From: Apostichopus japonicus
Taxonomy: Eukaryota > Echinodermata > Holothuroidea > Aspidochirotida > Stichopodidae
Direction of reading: 5' to 3'
Assembly: GCF_037975245.1 (NCBI RefSeq)
Contig: NC_092578.1
Location: forward strand, 19,544,321 to 19,608,320
Length of the DNA: 64,000 nt
This document shows positions 1-11,422 of this stretch, one piece after another; the first letter of the stretch is position 1; each line of letters starts with the position of its first letter. The notes beneath the pieces were generated by a model. The model searched no databases. It was given only the letters and a program-made list of their open reading frames with translations, and was not told where the DNA came from. The position numbers and the translations under genes are program-made.

Positions 1-1658
1 ATTTGTTACCATGGCGATGACAAAATCGGAACAGAAATTCAGTGTTTATATCCACTACAGAAAGACCTTATCAAACTGTGGGTGTTGAATGCTCACGGAA
101 TGTGTATCAGAGGACTGGCTGGCGTTCCATAGTGTTGAATTAATATCCACCAACGTAAAATAGTTCAGGTCTTGTTGAAAACGACTGGCGGATGAAGGTT
201 ATACCATCGAATAGATGTACTGCTTCTAATGATCTATCAAACTAATTTATCCAAATAGTGCACGTTAAAACTCGCTAAAGGTATTAATCTTGCTTTTCAT
301 TTCTTTTTCCTTTTTTGTTTGAAGACATTTTCAAGGAAAAACAGGTAACGTTGCGGTATAGAGGAAATTATGGGGAATTGTCCAATAACTTATACAGTAA
401 GATAGGAAAACCACACGTTGTCTAGGGGGCTTAAATAATTGGGTTCCGGGTTCATCTATTCATCCAAGCATGACTTCCACATTCCTGGACAGTACGATAG
501 TGAAATGGGGGTGCCTGAACGGAGAAACAGAGAGATACATTAAAAACAAATTAATTGATCGATCAAGAAAAGAAAAGAAATTTCAGTTTAAAAGTTCATT
601 TTTCATCTAATATTGACACTATAAATAAAGTGCACGTTAAGATAGGAAACATTGTCGTGAAGAATGATGTAAACTTAAACAAGGCTGATATGTGACATTT
701 TGCCACAGATTTGAACACGGATAATGTGAACACAGATAATGTGAATCCGTATGTTAATTATGGAGTATGTAGACAATGTAACCCATTGTACTTGGAATAT
801 ATAAATAGTTAAAATAGTGAAGAGTGATCAAGAATGACATATGACATCCTTCTTAGATGTGAACACAGATAATGTGAACACGGCAGATTCTAACCCGCGT
901 AATATTCAAAAACGTGAATACCTTCTGGAGTTTACTAAAGTAAACTTCTTCTTCTTTTTTTTCTATAGTGTATTTATGGAATTTAATTTTTTTCTCAGAA
1001 GCTTGATTAAGTGGAATTTATTTTTACGAACGTCACGAAAAGAAACAAAATATAAGAGGCCAGTGTCAAAAAACCTCCAAAGATATAACCTAGAAAGCAG
1101 TATAGCCTTGAATTTGACAATATATTAAATCGCCCTATATTTCAAGACGGCCATTACGTCATCACGACATATTTTTCCCTCTTCCCTCTGCTGTCATTTT
1201 GCAACGTGCCCATGTGTAAAAGCGTCAGTGTTTCCCAGTTGTGACGTCATAGGTCAAGCCGCCTTCGGCTATGTCATTGTTGTTTGAACTGAATTTTTGA
1301 AGTCAACATCCCAGAAAGACTAAGTCTGCAATAGAAATTGGCTTGGGACTTATTAAATTAAAACGAGAGAAACATATTTTGGTTAGAGGCTGTCTGCTTC
1401 ATCAACTTAATTCTGACTTGTATTTTGCGCTTCGCGTAAATTTGTCACCAAATCCACAGAAGAGACGCGTGATTACGTTGATGTAATATTAAGTATTAGT
1501 TACTGGGCTTATAAATCTTGTCTTCCGTCATACAAAGTTTCAAATCAGGTATAATAATAATGATCGCCCGAGTACACACCGCATCAAAAGATATATTAAG
1601 TACCCTCGGATTATATATTCATCGTGTTTCATTTCCTATCATATATCATATATCATAT

Positions 1659-1660
<2 letters not shown>
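1..1660. other. Non-coding stretch, no gene seen
   Basis: AT-rich sequence with stops in all frames. The only local structure is a short motif (GTGAACACAGATAATGTG and relatives) at about 711-745 and again at 856-880. One TGACGTCA palindrome lies at 1242-1249. Confidence 0.5.
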
Positions 1661-1739
<79 letters not shown>

Positions 1740-1740
1740 G

Positions 1741-1808
<68 letters not shown>
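1661..1808. repeat. (TA)n microsatellite
   Basis: About 150 bp of TA dinucleotides with a few TATG and TAAA interruptions. It lies directly past the poly(A) signal of the minus-strand peptide gene. Confidence 0.95.
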
Positions 1809-1809
<1 letters not shown>

Positions 1810-1814
1810 TTATT
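1809..1814 (-). terminator. Poly(A) signal AATAAA for the neuropeptide gene
   Basis: AATAAA on the minus strand lies about 70 nt downstream of the peptide gene's stop codon. It abuts the (TA)n tract at 1661-1808. Position and strand fit a short 3' UTR; use is inferred. Confidence 0.5.
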
Positions 1815-1882
1815 AAATATAATGTAATATCCTTTGAACTTACATGTTTTATGTACTACATTAAAGGCAGTGTCAAGTGGAG

Positions 1883-2044
1883 TTAGACATAGCATCTGGC
1901 AATCCCCATTTTCCTGCACCAGGACAAATAGCGTATTTTGTCTTCCATGTGGTCTATAGATCTGGGACTGCTTCTCTTCATTGAGTCTTGGTTCGTCCTG
2001 CTATCATCCGTTGGTCCTAAGGGTGCAAAGCTCGGGTAATCTTT
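1883..2044 (-). CDS. Neuropeptide precursor exon B: KR site and disulfide peptide
   Basis: This exon encodes 53 residues and a TAA stop. On the minus strand it follows a strong polypyrimidine tract (CT repeats, then CCCTCTTATTACAG). It begins KDYPSF, carries the KR prohormone-convertase site, and ends with the Cys-bounded ring C-RKMGIAR-C followed by YV. There is no C-terminal Gly, so the peptide would carry a free carboxylate, as MCH does. The phase-0 acceptor matches the phase-0 donor of exon A at 7179. Confidence 0.65.
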   Translation of the reverse strand, partial: KDYPSFAPLGPTDDSRTNQDSMKRSSPRSIDHMEDKIRYLSWCRKMGIARCYV

Positions 2045-5000
2045 CTGTAATAAGAGGGAAGGGTTGAGAGAGAGAGGAAGAGTAATATTAGTCAAAATAT
2101 CAAAGAATATTAGTACATTGTGAAAACATGCAATGCCTGACGATAGGGGGGGGGGGTGGCAGCGGGTGGGGTTCGGAATCCTTCACAACATATATACGTC
2201 ATCAAATTACCCTTCCAAACCTGCTTTCAGATCAAACTAACTTCGATTTTTTTCGGCTTGCGGCGTTCCAGTAATGTACTAGGTTTATTCAATTTCGATG
2301 CAATTCCCATTGTACAAAACTCTTGTTTCAATCAAGTTACTCTAGCATAGCGTTTTAGTCATCACCGACGTTAGAAAAGTAATGGTTCTCGCAAGAACTG
2401 ATAGGGGGCCAACTTATAGGTTTGTCAGAAGCATACATACGGTACTTGGTGATATTTATTATCTCTGGTTTAGTTTTATAGTTGGGCATCTGTTTTGGGA
2501 ACTGTCTGTATTTGAGTGTAATGTCATCACATCCTTTCCCACAAACCATACCCCCCTATGCCTACCACCCCTTGCATCACCCCTGACCCCTCCCTTCATT
2601 AATATTATAAACTTGTCCAGGTAGAGGCATAATCACGTCCATGAAACTATGCCAGTCGTTTTCTTTTCGTCCATATATAGACTATCTGTCTATTTTGTTC
2701 ATATGTATCTTTGCAACCATCTAACGTTTTTGCTATTTCTATGTCAGCATTTTATACGAATTTCCTGTTGTTTTGTAATTCCCCCCGGATTACAAAGATC
2801 CATTAAGACGCTACCATCCTGCGGGCCATGCCGAACCGTCCCGCGGGGCATGCCGAACCATCCCCGCAGGGTAAGCCGAATCGTCTTGCTTATTGATTCA
2901 TTAAACATATTTCTGTTTTCTTTTCACCTATCTCAACCACTGCCATTATCTCTCGAGTCGAGCGATTCTTTCGTATAGATGAAGGTTTATTATATTTATA
3001 TACATAACTATATACAACTATATTATTACTATAACGAGACTGACTTTTCCCCCTTCATTATAACATATTCCATATATAATGATTGATATCCGTATTGGTT
3101 GTGTTATGAAGAAACTCTTTCATTTGTCTCAATTGGTTCTAAAATTAGATTTATTATAATTATAACTTAAAGGAGTCATTCAAGGTTTCAATAAACTTCA
3201 AGAACTGGCGAAGAATAATCGGCAACATTTGCTGTATTCAACCAAAACATACTCCATATTCTTATTCGAGACATTTCTATAAGTATAGGAGGAAAAAGCT
3301 AGTAATAACGTGAGTCAACGTGGAACGATGAAGTATAAGCTGCCAAGTTATTGATAAATTTGAAGATTTTGGTTCAGACTAGTCCTTTAAAATTATTGCC
3401 TTCAATCGTCTTGTAAATATTATCCTATGTTCTATGTTATACAAGTCACGTGATCATCTCATTCAATCTAATTTATTATATTTAGAGACCAGTAAGCCCC
3501 GTATAGTTAGATAACATATTTATTGAAAGAGTACGGTAGTTATTGACTTATTATGGAAAATCTAATGGAAAACATCAGTGATATTTAATCAGACATATGA
3601 AAAATATTAAATATTGTGCCTGCTGCAGGTTCAATATAGACATTTATATCTGACAAATAAATTAATTGACCAGTCATTACTCGGGAGAAGAAATGCTCTG
3701 TTTTCTTTAATATTTTTTGTTTTATGTCAGATGAATGGTTACAGTGTTACAATAACATGACGTCACAACAAATTGACGATGATATCAGGGTGCAGGGGAG
3801 GGGAGGGGAGGGGAGGGATGGGAGGGGATGTAATCCAGGGTAGGATGATTCTCCTAGGAGGTGGAGTTGCTACTCAGCTCCTCATTCCTACCGCGTCCAC
3901 TGGATTAATTGTAACCATCTGGGTTATGCTGAGTATTATAGTACATTGATACGAACACGCATTGCATCTGAATTTAACTTATAAAACTGTACAAAACCTT
4001 CACCTTACATGCACCCATGCACCACACTCCGATTTCCATCCAGAGCATATATCATATAGTTACAGCTTTATGTTTTACATTTCTTTAACATATGTCACCA
4101 TATTCTACTAGGCTATGAGGATATATTTAGTTAAAATGCTGAAAATTGCTACAACAGATCTGAATCGGGTTATTTATACAAACCACCACAAACACAGATT
4201 TCAAGGGCCGCTTGTTTTATCAAACTGACGAAAATCAATGTAACTATGAAAGATAAAACAACATTCATTTGGACAATTCTCAGTCTGCAGAAAGAATGTA
4301 AGAATTTTCTTTTTCTTCATAAAAATGACATTTTAGCTTTTACAATTCAGAACTTACTCCACTATTCATTGCTTCTTGTTCATTTCTAACCATTTGTACT
4401 TTTGGAATTTGAAAATCTAATTCTCTTGAAAATTAAACTCATAAATCATGTCTCTTTTTTCTGGAACAGCCTTGAACTTAATAGTATTGTCATTAACGAA
4501 AATTGATTACGACTCGTTCGGACAAATACAGGGGGAACACAGAAAGGAAGATTATAATGAACAACAGTAACAGTGCAGGGCAAAAACTCAAAATACATTT
4601 GTCAATAAAGAGACAATCATTGTGCGAGCTTACGCATGAAGAAGACATTTTATTATCACTGCAGAGAGCACGCACAGTAACTATGGTGATAATGTAGACC
4701 TATTCGCACGGCAGAGCTGTTTTCTATTTTACTACCATTATAGGCTGTGTACTACGATTGCAACTATACATGTGTTCCGCAGAATAATATGTATAAGCCC
4801 CAAGTATTTGACTGTTAAATGTTGGGGCCAAATAACCGCTCATTATTAGAAGAACGTTGTTAGAGATTTTTAAGTCCTTGCCGAGGATTTTCGCTTCCCC
4901 TCATAGCAGGTTCATTAAATCGTTTTCTTTTTTGTCTCTCTCTCTCTTTCTTTTCAGAAGACTTGGTAAAAACGTTTTAAGTTGACAGATGAACAAGACA

Positions 5001-7413
5001 AGACACAAATTCGACCGTCCGAACAAGGCTAACATCTGACCTAATTTTAGGGATTTCTTTTCGCTCTGAGAGTGTATATACTAGTTCGTTAATTATTTGC
5101 TTGCATATACTAAGGCCAGCCAAGACGAAAGGAAATAGATTTAAACCAAATTAAAACTGCGACGGGGTCCGGTAAAAGGTCCACACCAAGAGAGTGGTTG
5201 AGTTTGTAAGAATAACTGTAGTATGTTCCTCAATTGGTGGAAGTTGGTCCGCCAACCCCCCCCCCCCCCTCCTTCCTTGCGTACAATCACCTAAATATTA
5301 TTTCATAGAAATGAAGGCGAAACCTTAGTAAATCTTATACCCAATTGCAAAGAAGCAAACTCATTGAAAGTGAATGGATCAGTAGACATGTTCTTCATTA
5401 AACCCCCCTCATAATTTTAATGATAACATTGTATATTAATTCAAACCTCACCACTATATTAAACTCTCTTCTGATTTCATATAATTTTTTCTTATTCAAA
5501 TATTTTATAGCATAACCCCTTCGGAGCTACATACTTCCTATATTTGAACTTGGCATGTTTCATATTGTTGTCATAGCAACCAGCAAATGATTTTTGAAAT
5601 CATATATGCCCACTGGAGTGAAATGCTAACACACAGCTGTTCTTAACTTAACTATACCCCGTCCTGGAATCTCACTATGAACGTATAGCCTGCAAGCTTT
5701 TATGTAAATGTTTACATTCAGGCTACAGTTTTTTCTTCGTTTGTCCGTATGTCGTTAATCAATGAACGTGAATTATAAAGAGGTCGCGAAGCAATGGTTT
5801 AATGACGTCTTGCGGCCTATGTGTGCTCATCCTCAGTTGGTGGCTTATAGGTTCACAGCCGGTATTCTTACCGTGTGTGTTAGACCCTTGAAATGTTATA
5901 CCATGCGGAGGTGAATTAAATTTTGAGTTTTTCTACGTGTGAAGAGATAAACCGGGTTTTCTTTTTTTCACATTATTTTTGATGTTTTTTTTTATATATA
6001 TTTTTATCAGCGCAAATCTTTATCTTCATTTCTTCAACTTTGGAGGCCGTCAGCAGTGGGGAATACTTCAAGCGTGATTCTTATCCGAGAGGTTTCACTG
6101 GTCGGATGTCTTCTCTGACAATGCCGCAGCCCCCCCCCCACCCTCAACACACACACATACACCCAACCTCTCAACACACACATATATACACACACACCTG
6201 TGTAATTTACATTCAGACCGGGGACCCCATTGTTTTGTTCAATTGTTCAAATCTACATACACTAACCTCAACAATACCCCATAACAATCGAATACGTTCT
6301 TCTAGGACCTGGTGAGTCCTTCAAATAACATGTGACGACGACCTGGAATTCTTTTGTTCAGTCTGAATGCAAAAACAAGTGCACACACCCCCATACACCC
6401 ACACTGATATAACTTATGATGAAAATGTGTTTTGATACTGTCACAAGTATACTATAGGACACCCTATAAACAAGAAATAATGGTTTGTACAAACCTATAG
6501 AGAAACCAAACAGGGTAAGTTTGTAAGGAAACAACAGAAAGTGCGGCATTGGCTGCATTACTTTGAATAAACATAAAAGACTTCCTTAAGTAAAGTATAA
6601 TTAAATTTCAAAGGCTTTGTTATGTACTTCCTTAAGTAAAGAATAATTAATATTCATAGGGTTTTGTATATATACTTTCTTAATTAAGTAAAGACTAATT
6701 AATATTCAAAGGGCTTTGTTATATACTTACTTAAGTAAAGAATATTTATTATTCAAAAGGCTTTGCTATATACTTACTTTTGTACGAAAGGCATTTAAAT
6801 TTCACTAGTAGGCAAAGTGTATCATACAGTAAATTTAGGTTGCCAGAAAGCTATTACAAAATCTGCCAAACTGTCAGAACGGAATAACGGAATAAAGATA
6901 ATCCTAGATTACGTTAATCAAACGTATATCACTTCTTCAAATGGGGGGGGGGGGGATCATTTCAAAGGTTTTAGCTGGAGCATGGTGGGTTCAATATTAT
7001 TATGACTCACATAGACTTTGGACTGGCAAATTGACCCATGTCCAAAAAAAAAAAGCCTTTCAATCTCTAACTTTTGAAATGTTTAACAACTATAACACAT
7101 CTATATTTGACGTCATTTGACAAAAGTGCGGTGTCCTCATACTTTGAGATACCGCACCATGATAGGTCCTTCGACTTACTTGTGTATGAAGTGCCTTAAG
7201 TAAACGGTAAATCGCCTCCTGCTCTAACCAATCTGTGGTGCTGTCCGTCACATCTTTGGGAAGCATTTCATCTTTATCGACGACCAGCGCATGCGCACAC
7301 GTTGCTTCAATGACTAGCACAGCAAGAACTGTAGCGATCAGTGAGAGTAGAAGTCCAGCGTTTTTCATGTTGGCAGGCATTTGTGAATGATGTGGGTGAA
7401 TTTTTTTCTGAAA
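1883..7413 (-). CDS. Putative neuropeptide precursor, MCH-like (two coding exons)
   Basis: The gene is read right to left. Exon A (7413-7180) opens after a pyrimidine-rich CAG acceptor, has its ATG at 7368 (or 7380, adding MPAN) and ends at donor CAA|GTAAGT, phase 0. Exon B (2044-1883) starts after a long CT-rich tract and TTACAG, also phase 0, and ends in TAA. Joined, they give about 116 residues: a signal peptide at 1-27 (hydrophobic core, CAHA end), an acidic spacer, a dibasic KR at 86-87, then a 29-residue C-terminal peptide ending [12 protein letters not shown]. The only two cysteines outside the signal, C106 and C114, would form one ring. A signal peptide, one KR and a ringed peptide at the extreme C-terminus is the MCH precursor plan. 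The MG core and aromatic-to-Val tail recall MCH, but this ring has 7 internal residues rather than 8. A somatostatin/allatostatin-C-type peptide is the main alternative. AATAAA lies about 70 nt past the stop. Secreted precursor: fairly sure. MCH family: moderate. Confidence 0.65.
2817..2884. repeat. GC-rich tandem triplicate, 22-23 bp unit
   Basis: Three imperfect copies of a unit built on GCGGGCCATGCCGAACCGTC, with a central ATGCCGAAC or AAGCCGAAT. It is markedly more GC-rich than the surrounding intron. Confidence 0.7.
3797..3830 (+). repeat. GGGGA repeat, G-quadruplex candidate
   Basis: Successive GGGGA units give more than four G-runs of at least four bases with one-base spacers, the textbook intramolecular G-quadruplex pattern. 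Confidence 0.7.
6216..6364 (-). mobile_element. MITE-like dispersed repeat, copy 1 (degraded)
   Basis: On the minus strand this matches the copy at 56037-56185 along its length. Shared stretches include AACAAAAGAATT, TGGGGTATTGTT and a TCCTAG segment. The left end GACCGGGGAC resembles the GACCGAGGAC terminal repeat of the other copy; the right end has lost most of its terminus. It lies beside a CA-rich tract inside the neuropeptide gene intron. Confidence 0.65.
6575..6785. repeat. Minisatellite, 47-51 bp unit, about 4 copies
   Basis: Four copies of a unit with CTTCCTTAAGTAAAG followed by AATTAATATTCAAAGG and GCTTTGTTATATA. Copy starts are near 6581, 6628, 6676 and 6727. It lies in the neuropeptide gene intron. 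Confidence 0.85.
7180..7413 (-). CDS. Neuropeptide precursor exon A: signal peptide and spacer
   Basis: This exon encodes the N-terminal 63 residues from ATG 7368. A basic residue is followed by a Leu/Ile/Val-rich core and a small-residue cleavage zone (ATCAHA), then an acidic, partly amphipathic spacer ending LLKALHTQ. The 3' boundary is a textbook GTAAGT at 7179-7174. The 5' boundary is a TTTCTCTTTCAG acceptor, with a second CAG six bases further in. ATG 7380 lies 12 nt upstream in frame but has a weaker context (C at -3) than ATG 7368 (A at -3). The acceptor means at least one more 5' exon lies at higher coordinates. Confidence 0.65.
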
Positions 7414-8950
7414 CTGAAAGAGAAACAAAAAACTTACCCTTTATTCAATTAATAAACTGGAAAATATCTTAAAAATTCATCTATTTTTCTTATATTTTTG
7501 TCTGAGTATAAAGAAGCTGAGAGAATGGTAAGTAGCCATGTAACATGAATAGTAGAAGATACTCTCTAAACTACTCCCCCACTACTAACAATTAACCTAA
7601 TTCATTTGTTTTGAGGCAAATTATACCAAGGATATTCGTTTTTTAAGGGGGGGGGGGTGGTTAACGTCAGATAATACAACTGATCATTGCACTTCGAAAC
7701 TTTTATCCAATCTTGTTTATACGAGTGCTTGTGAATGAGCCTATAGTAAACGATAAAAGCAATAAACCACTTACTCTGCTTCGCTTCCCTAATAAGAACA
7801 AAATATTAACGAAATGAGTAATGCATGTTCGAAGACTTACACAATTGCTGTAAAAGCCCAGTATGAACATTAAAAATGAAAACAAATAAAAAGAAATCAC
7901 CGTTTTACACATCGTATATTATTCTCCATGCCATTACAACAAACTAATATTCCTGGTGATATTTTATGAACCGCTGTCGCCTTAGAGTTCATCTGTTCTC
8001 ATTAAAACGTTATCGTAAGGAAATGGCGCGCAAATGGAAGCACGTTACCTTAATGAGCCCCCTGACAACTGCAAAAGTACGAGTCAATGTCAGATGACAG
8101 TCACAGCATATATAGTAGATAATGCTTATAATTAACGAGAATAAACGACAGAGGTGTAATAGAAACTTCTCGTATTGCAATACGAACATGATAGGTCTCA
8201 TAAAATAAGGAATATAATTGTTTAAAAGTATCCTAAGTAAGAAAGCACGGGTATCTATTATGCGCAAAAAAATGGTGTAGGTTGTATTAAAAATGTTTGT
8301 AATCTATAGATAAGGTTTCCAATCAATAAATGATCATTTTGATATTTGCATGTCACAAATGTTGGAGAGATAACATTTTAACACTAATATGCTTTCATTA
8401 TTCTACTACTCCGCACACCCCCCCCCCCCTCTCATTTTGTTTTATTATGAATCACAGTAATAGATATAGGAAACACTCCGTGAAACATTAATCGTCTTCC
8501 TCGACATCAAGATCTGTTTTCTTGTATAGTTATGTTTAAGTTAGACCGAAGACCAGTTCACTTCTGCAATGTGGAGTTTAGGGTAGCACCGTGGTGCCAC
8601 TAATATATGCGAAGCTTCCAGCTTTACGTGGCCATGAACAATTCTTCAAGAAAATTCCCGAAGCTATCGAATATTGATTATTAAGAAGAGGTTTAAGGCG
8701 TTTAAAGTGTGCCGGGTTTAAACTGTAGGTTTGGTTCTCATTGGCCAGACACAATCAATAATTAGCTTGGTTTCATATGAATTTTAGTTTGGTTCTTGGA
8801 CACACAGACAATCAATGTTTATATTGCTATGAAACACAACGTTATAAGAATATGTTTAAGTTTTGCTTTATGATTGGAAGACAAATTTGACTATTTAAAG
8901 CAATTAACTACATTATTACAGCTAGGACGACAATACCAAACTTGCAGTAC

Positions 8951-9008
8951 AAGTACAACAGCATGAGTACAACAGCATGAGTACAACAGCATGAGTACAA
9001 CAGCATGA
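8951..9008. repeat. 14-bp tandem repeat, 4 copies
   Basis: Nearly perfect copies of AGTACAACAGCATG, followed by degenerate AGTACA-containing sequence to about 9150. Confidence 0.9.
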
Positions 9009-9444
9009 GAACGAGTACACATACAGTTTACCCGTTGGTATGAATACGCGTACAGAGTACAACACTACCAGTACAACATTACTAGTTGACCAGTTAATTG
9101 GATTAGAAGTACTAGTTTGTACACCAGATTGCCAAAGTGAGTACAAATCCACGAGGTGGAGTACCAGTAGAAGTAACTATCGCCAGAATATATAATGAGG
9201 TCATCGAAAACAATACAAGCATCACGATGGCTTCACATTTAGCCAATTACTTCTATGATTGTAAGGATGCTAATCTAGCTAATCTAGTTATGTATGTCAC
9301 GAAATTCTCATAAGTCATTATATTCCGTTTGTTGTTTATGAAAACTTTGAGAATGCGCACAAAACCTTACATCGAGACTGTACGCCGTTGCATCATACAG
9401 AATATCTGTAGTGCCTTAGATATAAGGAAGAGATAATACACTTG

Positions 9445-9538
9445 ATGTTGTTGCCGTGAGTAAATGTTATTGCCGTGAGTAAATGTTGTGAATAAATGTT
9501 GTGAGTAAATGTTGTTGAGCGATGTTGTTGCCGTGAGT
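9445..9538. repeat. Short variable tandem repeat
   Basis: Interleaved GTTGTTGCCGTGAGTAAAT and GTTGTGAGTAAAT units, with irregular spacing from deletion of the central GCC block in some copies. Confidence 0.8.
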
Positions 9539-11229
9539 ATTATAGGGTAAAGAAAGCCTTTCTCGCAGTTATCCATAACATCTAACCGGGAACACACCGG
9601 CCGCAATTTGTACACATTTTTCAAAAGTTTTCGTTGTACAAGGGTCTTGCTTTCAAGAGGTAGTACAACTTTCTTATAACGGAATGGACGGGTGAATATA
9701 TATGCTACTCAGCCCGCATTCTCTTTAAAAGTTAATAAACCAGAGCTGTACCGTAAAGTACGCAATTGCCTTCGTTTATAAAATGATAATCTTTCGTGTA
9801 CGTCATAAAAAGATAACTATTGATACCATAAAGACATGCCACCGTGTCGAAGCCCATAACGACCAATGCTTCTCTTAATGTGAAATAATAACCACACCAA
9901 TGAAAGCCATCTAGACCTTGTCTTAACCTAAGCAAGGAAACAGAGAATTTTTGTTTTGATAAATTGCAGAAATTAATCAAATCTTGGGAACAAACCTTAA
10001 GTAAACCTCGACCTGTTGATCAAAGTGGACATTACCACCCAATGCAAGTACACAATAACGGGTTGTTTGACGTTTATTAAAGTGGAACAACTCATTATGA
10101 ATAAAAACGAATTCAGTGAAGAATCAGGTCTGAAGCTAGAAACAGACTATGGAGTTAAATACGGTAGTTGCGTACGCAAAAGGGGAGAGGGGAGGGGGGG
10201 GTAAGGTCCCTCACCTCTATCGTCAGTCGTGCGAGAGGGATACTGTCGGTGAAATTTTAACATTCAGTCACGAAAATATACACCATCCCTTTAAAACTCA
10301 TGACACCCCACTTTTCAACCTCACTGTGTTTGTATTTATTAGTGCAACCTAGTTTCCCTTGTCTGTCGAAGTACCCCACCCTATCCCATCCTATCTTACC
10401 CTATCCCACCCCCATATAGGAGTCGTCTTCAACGATGACAGGGCCACAACCCCTCTCCCTTCGCAAATCCTGGATCAGCCTATAGCCTTTCCATTGAGAT
10501 AACTGCCTCTACCTAAATCAGTTGGGCGAGGCTTAGACCCCCACCCCCCCCTCCGGATTATAAAGTAAGCAGATTTTTATTCTAAATCAGTTCTTCCCCA
10601 GGAATAGCTGAGTGTTTCTTTAGCAGCATAGGCCCATTAGGAACAACGTTTTCACCTCATCTTTGTTTCATATATGTGGCCGCCTGCACATTTTTCAAAA
10701 CTACATTTATTGTCATTTTCTTTTATATTAATACTGGAGTGCAATAATGATTGGAATGTTATCCTTCCGGCCACGCCCCTGCGACCACAGTTCCTCTTTA
10801 AAACGCTGAGAAATTCTGTTCCTGTGAGATTTTTGTTAACAAATTAGTTTAAGAGCCATGACACTGATGGATAATGTTCAATATAGTTGCCGTGGCAACC
10901 GTTGTAATGAGGTTCTTTTTTTTGCAATATGGCTGTCTGCGGTATTTCTTGCCAAAATCCCGAAATTTGTTACGAACATTTCAAAAGAACTACACCTTGA
11001 AAGAACTTTGCAAATGGTTAACCCAACACACCACTCTGCTTGGTGTTTCTTACAACTAACAAATGATAATTGGTGAATAATTTAAAAAATTTCGCCTTAA
11101 AACTGATTGATCATAGGGGAAATTGGATAAGTTCTAAACTGTTGTCTTGTTAATATATTTTATTTTGAAACGTAATTCGAATAGTTAAGCTAATAATGTC
11201 AATTCGAATACATACAAACAGCGCCCAAT

Positions 11230-11302
11230 GCCGTCCATAGCCTAGTGGTTAGGGTGTCCGTAAATAAAGCGGGAGGCCCGGGTTCGAATCCCAGGGGAGG
11301 CT
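11230..11302 (+). tRNA. tRNA-like pol III unit, probable tRNA pseudogene
   Basis: A 73-nt cloverleaf can be drawn. The acceptor pairs GCCGTCC with GGGAGGC (one mismatch, one GT pair). The D arm has loop TAGTGGTTA. A 5-bp anticodon stem TCCGT/GCGGG closes a 7-nt loop AAATAAA, and the T arm has loop TTCGAAT. The internal A box TAGCCTAGTGG and B box GGTTCGAATCC match pol III consensus, and an oligo-T terminator follows at once. The anticodon position would read ATA, but the invariant T33 is A. With the D- and T-stem mismatches, a decayed tRNA or tRNA-derived SINE head is likelier than a working tRNA. Confidence 0.5.
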
Positions 11303-11304
11303 AG

Positions 11305-11312
11305 TTTTTTTT
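11305..11312 (+). terminator. Pol III oligo-T terminator
   Basis: Eight consecutive T residues begin two bases after the discriminator base of the tRNA-like unit, the usual RNA polymerase III stop. Confidence 0.5.
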
Positions 11313-11350
11313 CACTGTTCTGGATTTTCCAACTCACTACGATTTAAATT

Positions 11351-11354
11351 ATAC

Positions 11355-11420
<66 letters not shown>
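11351..11420. repeat. (TA)n microsatellite
   Basis: TA dinucleotides with AAAT interruptions, beginning about 40 bp after the tRNA-like unit. Confidence 0.95.

Positions 11421-11422
<2 letters not shown>

Larger units (their letters stand above)
2045..7179 (-). other. Intron of the neuropeptide gene
   Basis: This stretch of about 5.1 kb separates the two coding exons. I see no further exon in it. It contains a GC-rich 22-23-bp triplicate (2817-2884), a G-rich run (3797-3830), a poly-C run near 5258, a MITE-like repeat (6216-6364) and a 47-51-bp tandem repeat (6575-6785). Extra exons of phase 0-0 cannot be excluded by eye. Confidence 0.5.
7414..11229. other. Region upstream of the peptide gene, no confirmed gene
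   Basis: It should hold the promoter and 5' exon(s) of the minus-strand peptide gene. One candidate coding exon is visible at 7912-7841 (see findings). Two small tandem repeats (8951-9008, 9445-9538) and poly-G/poly-C runs near 7648 and 8418 are present. Nothing else was recognised. Confidence 0.4.

Noticed and set aside
1518-1919. Long Tyr/Ile-rich open frames on both strands
   Set aside because: They are translations of the (TA)n microsatellite; the same applies at 14.4, 17.7, 19.1, 35.1 and 55.7 kb.
7413-7440. GGGTAAGT donor next to the exon A acceptor
   Set aside because: It would leave an intron of only about 20 nt, too short to splice; treated as coincidence.
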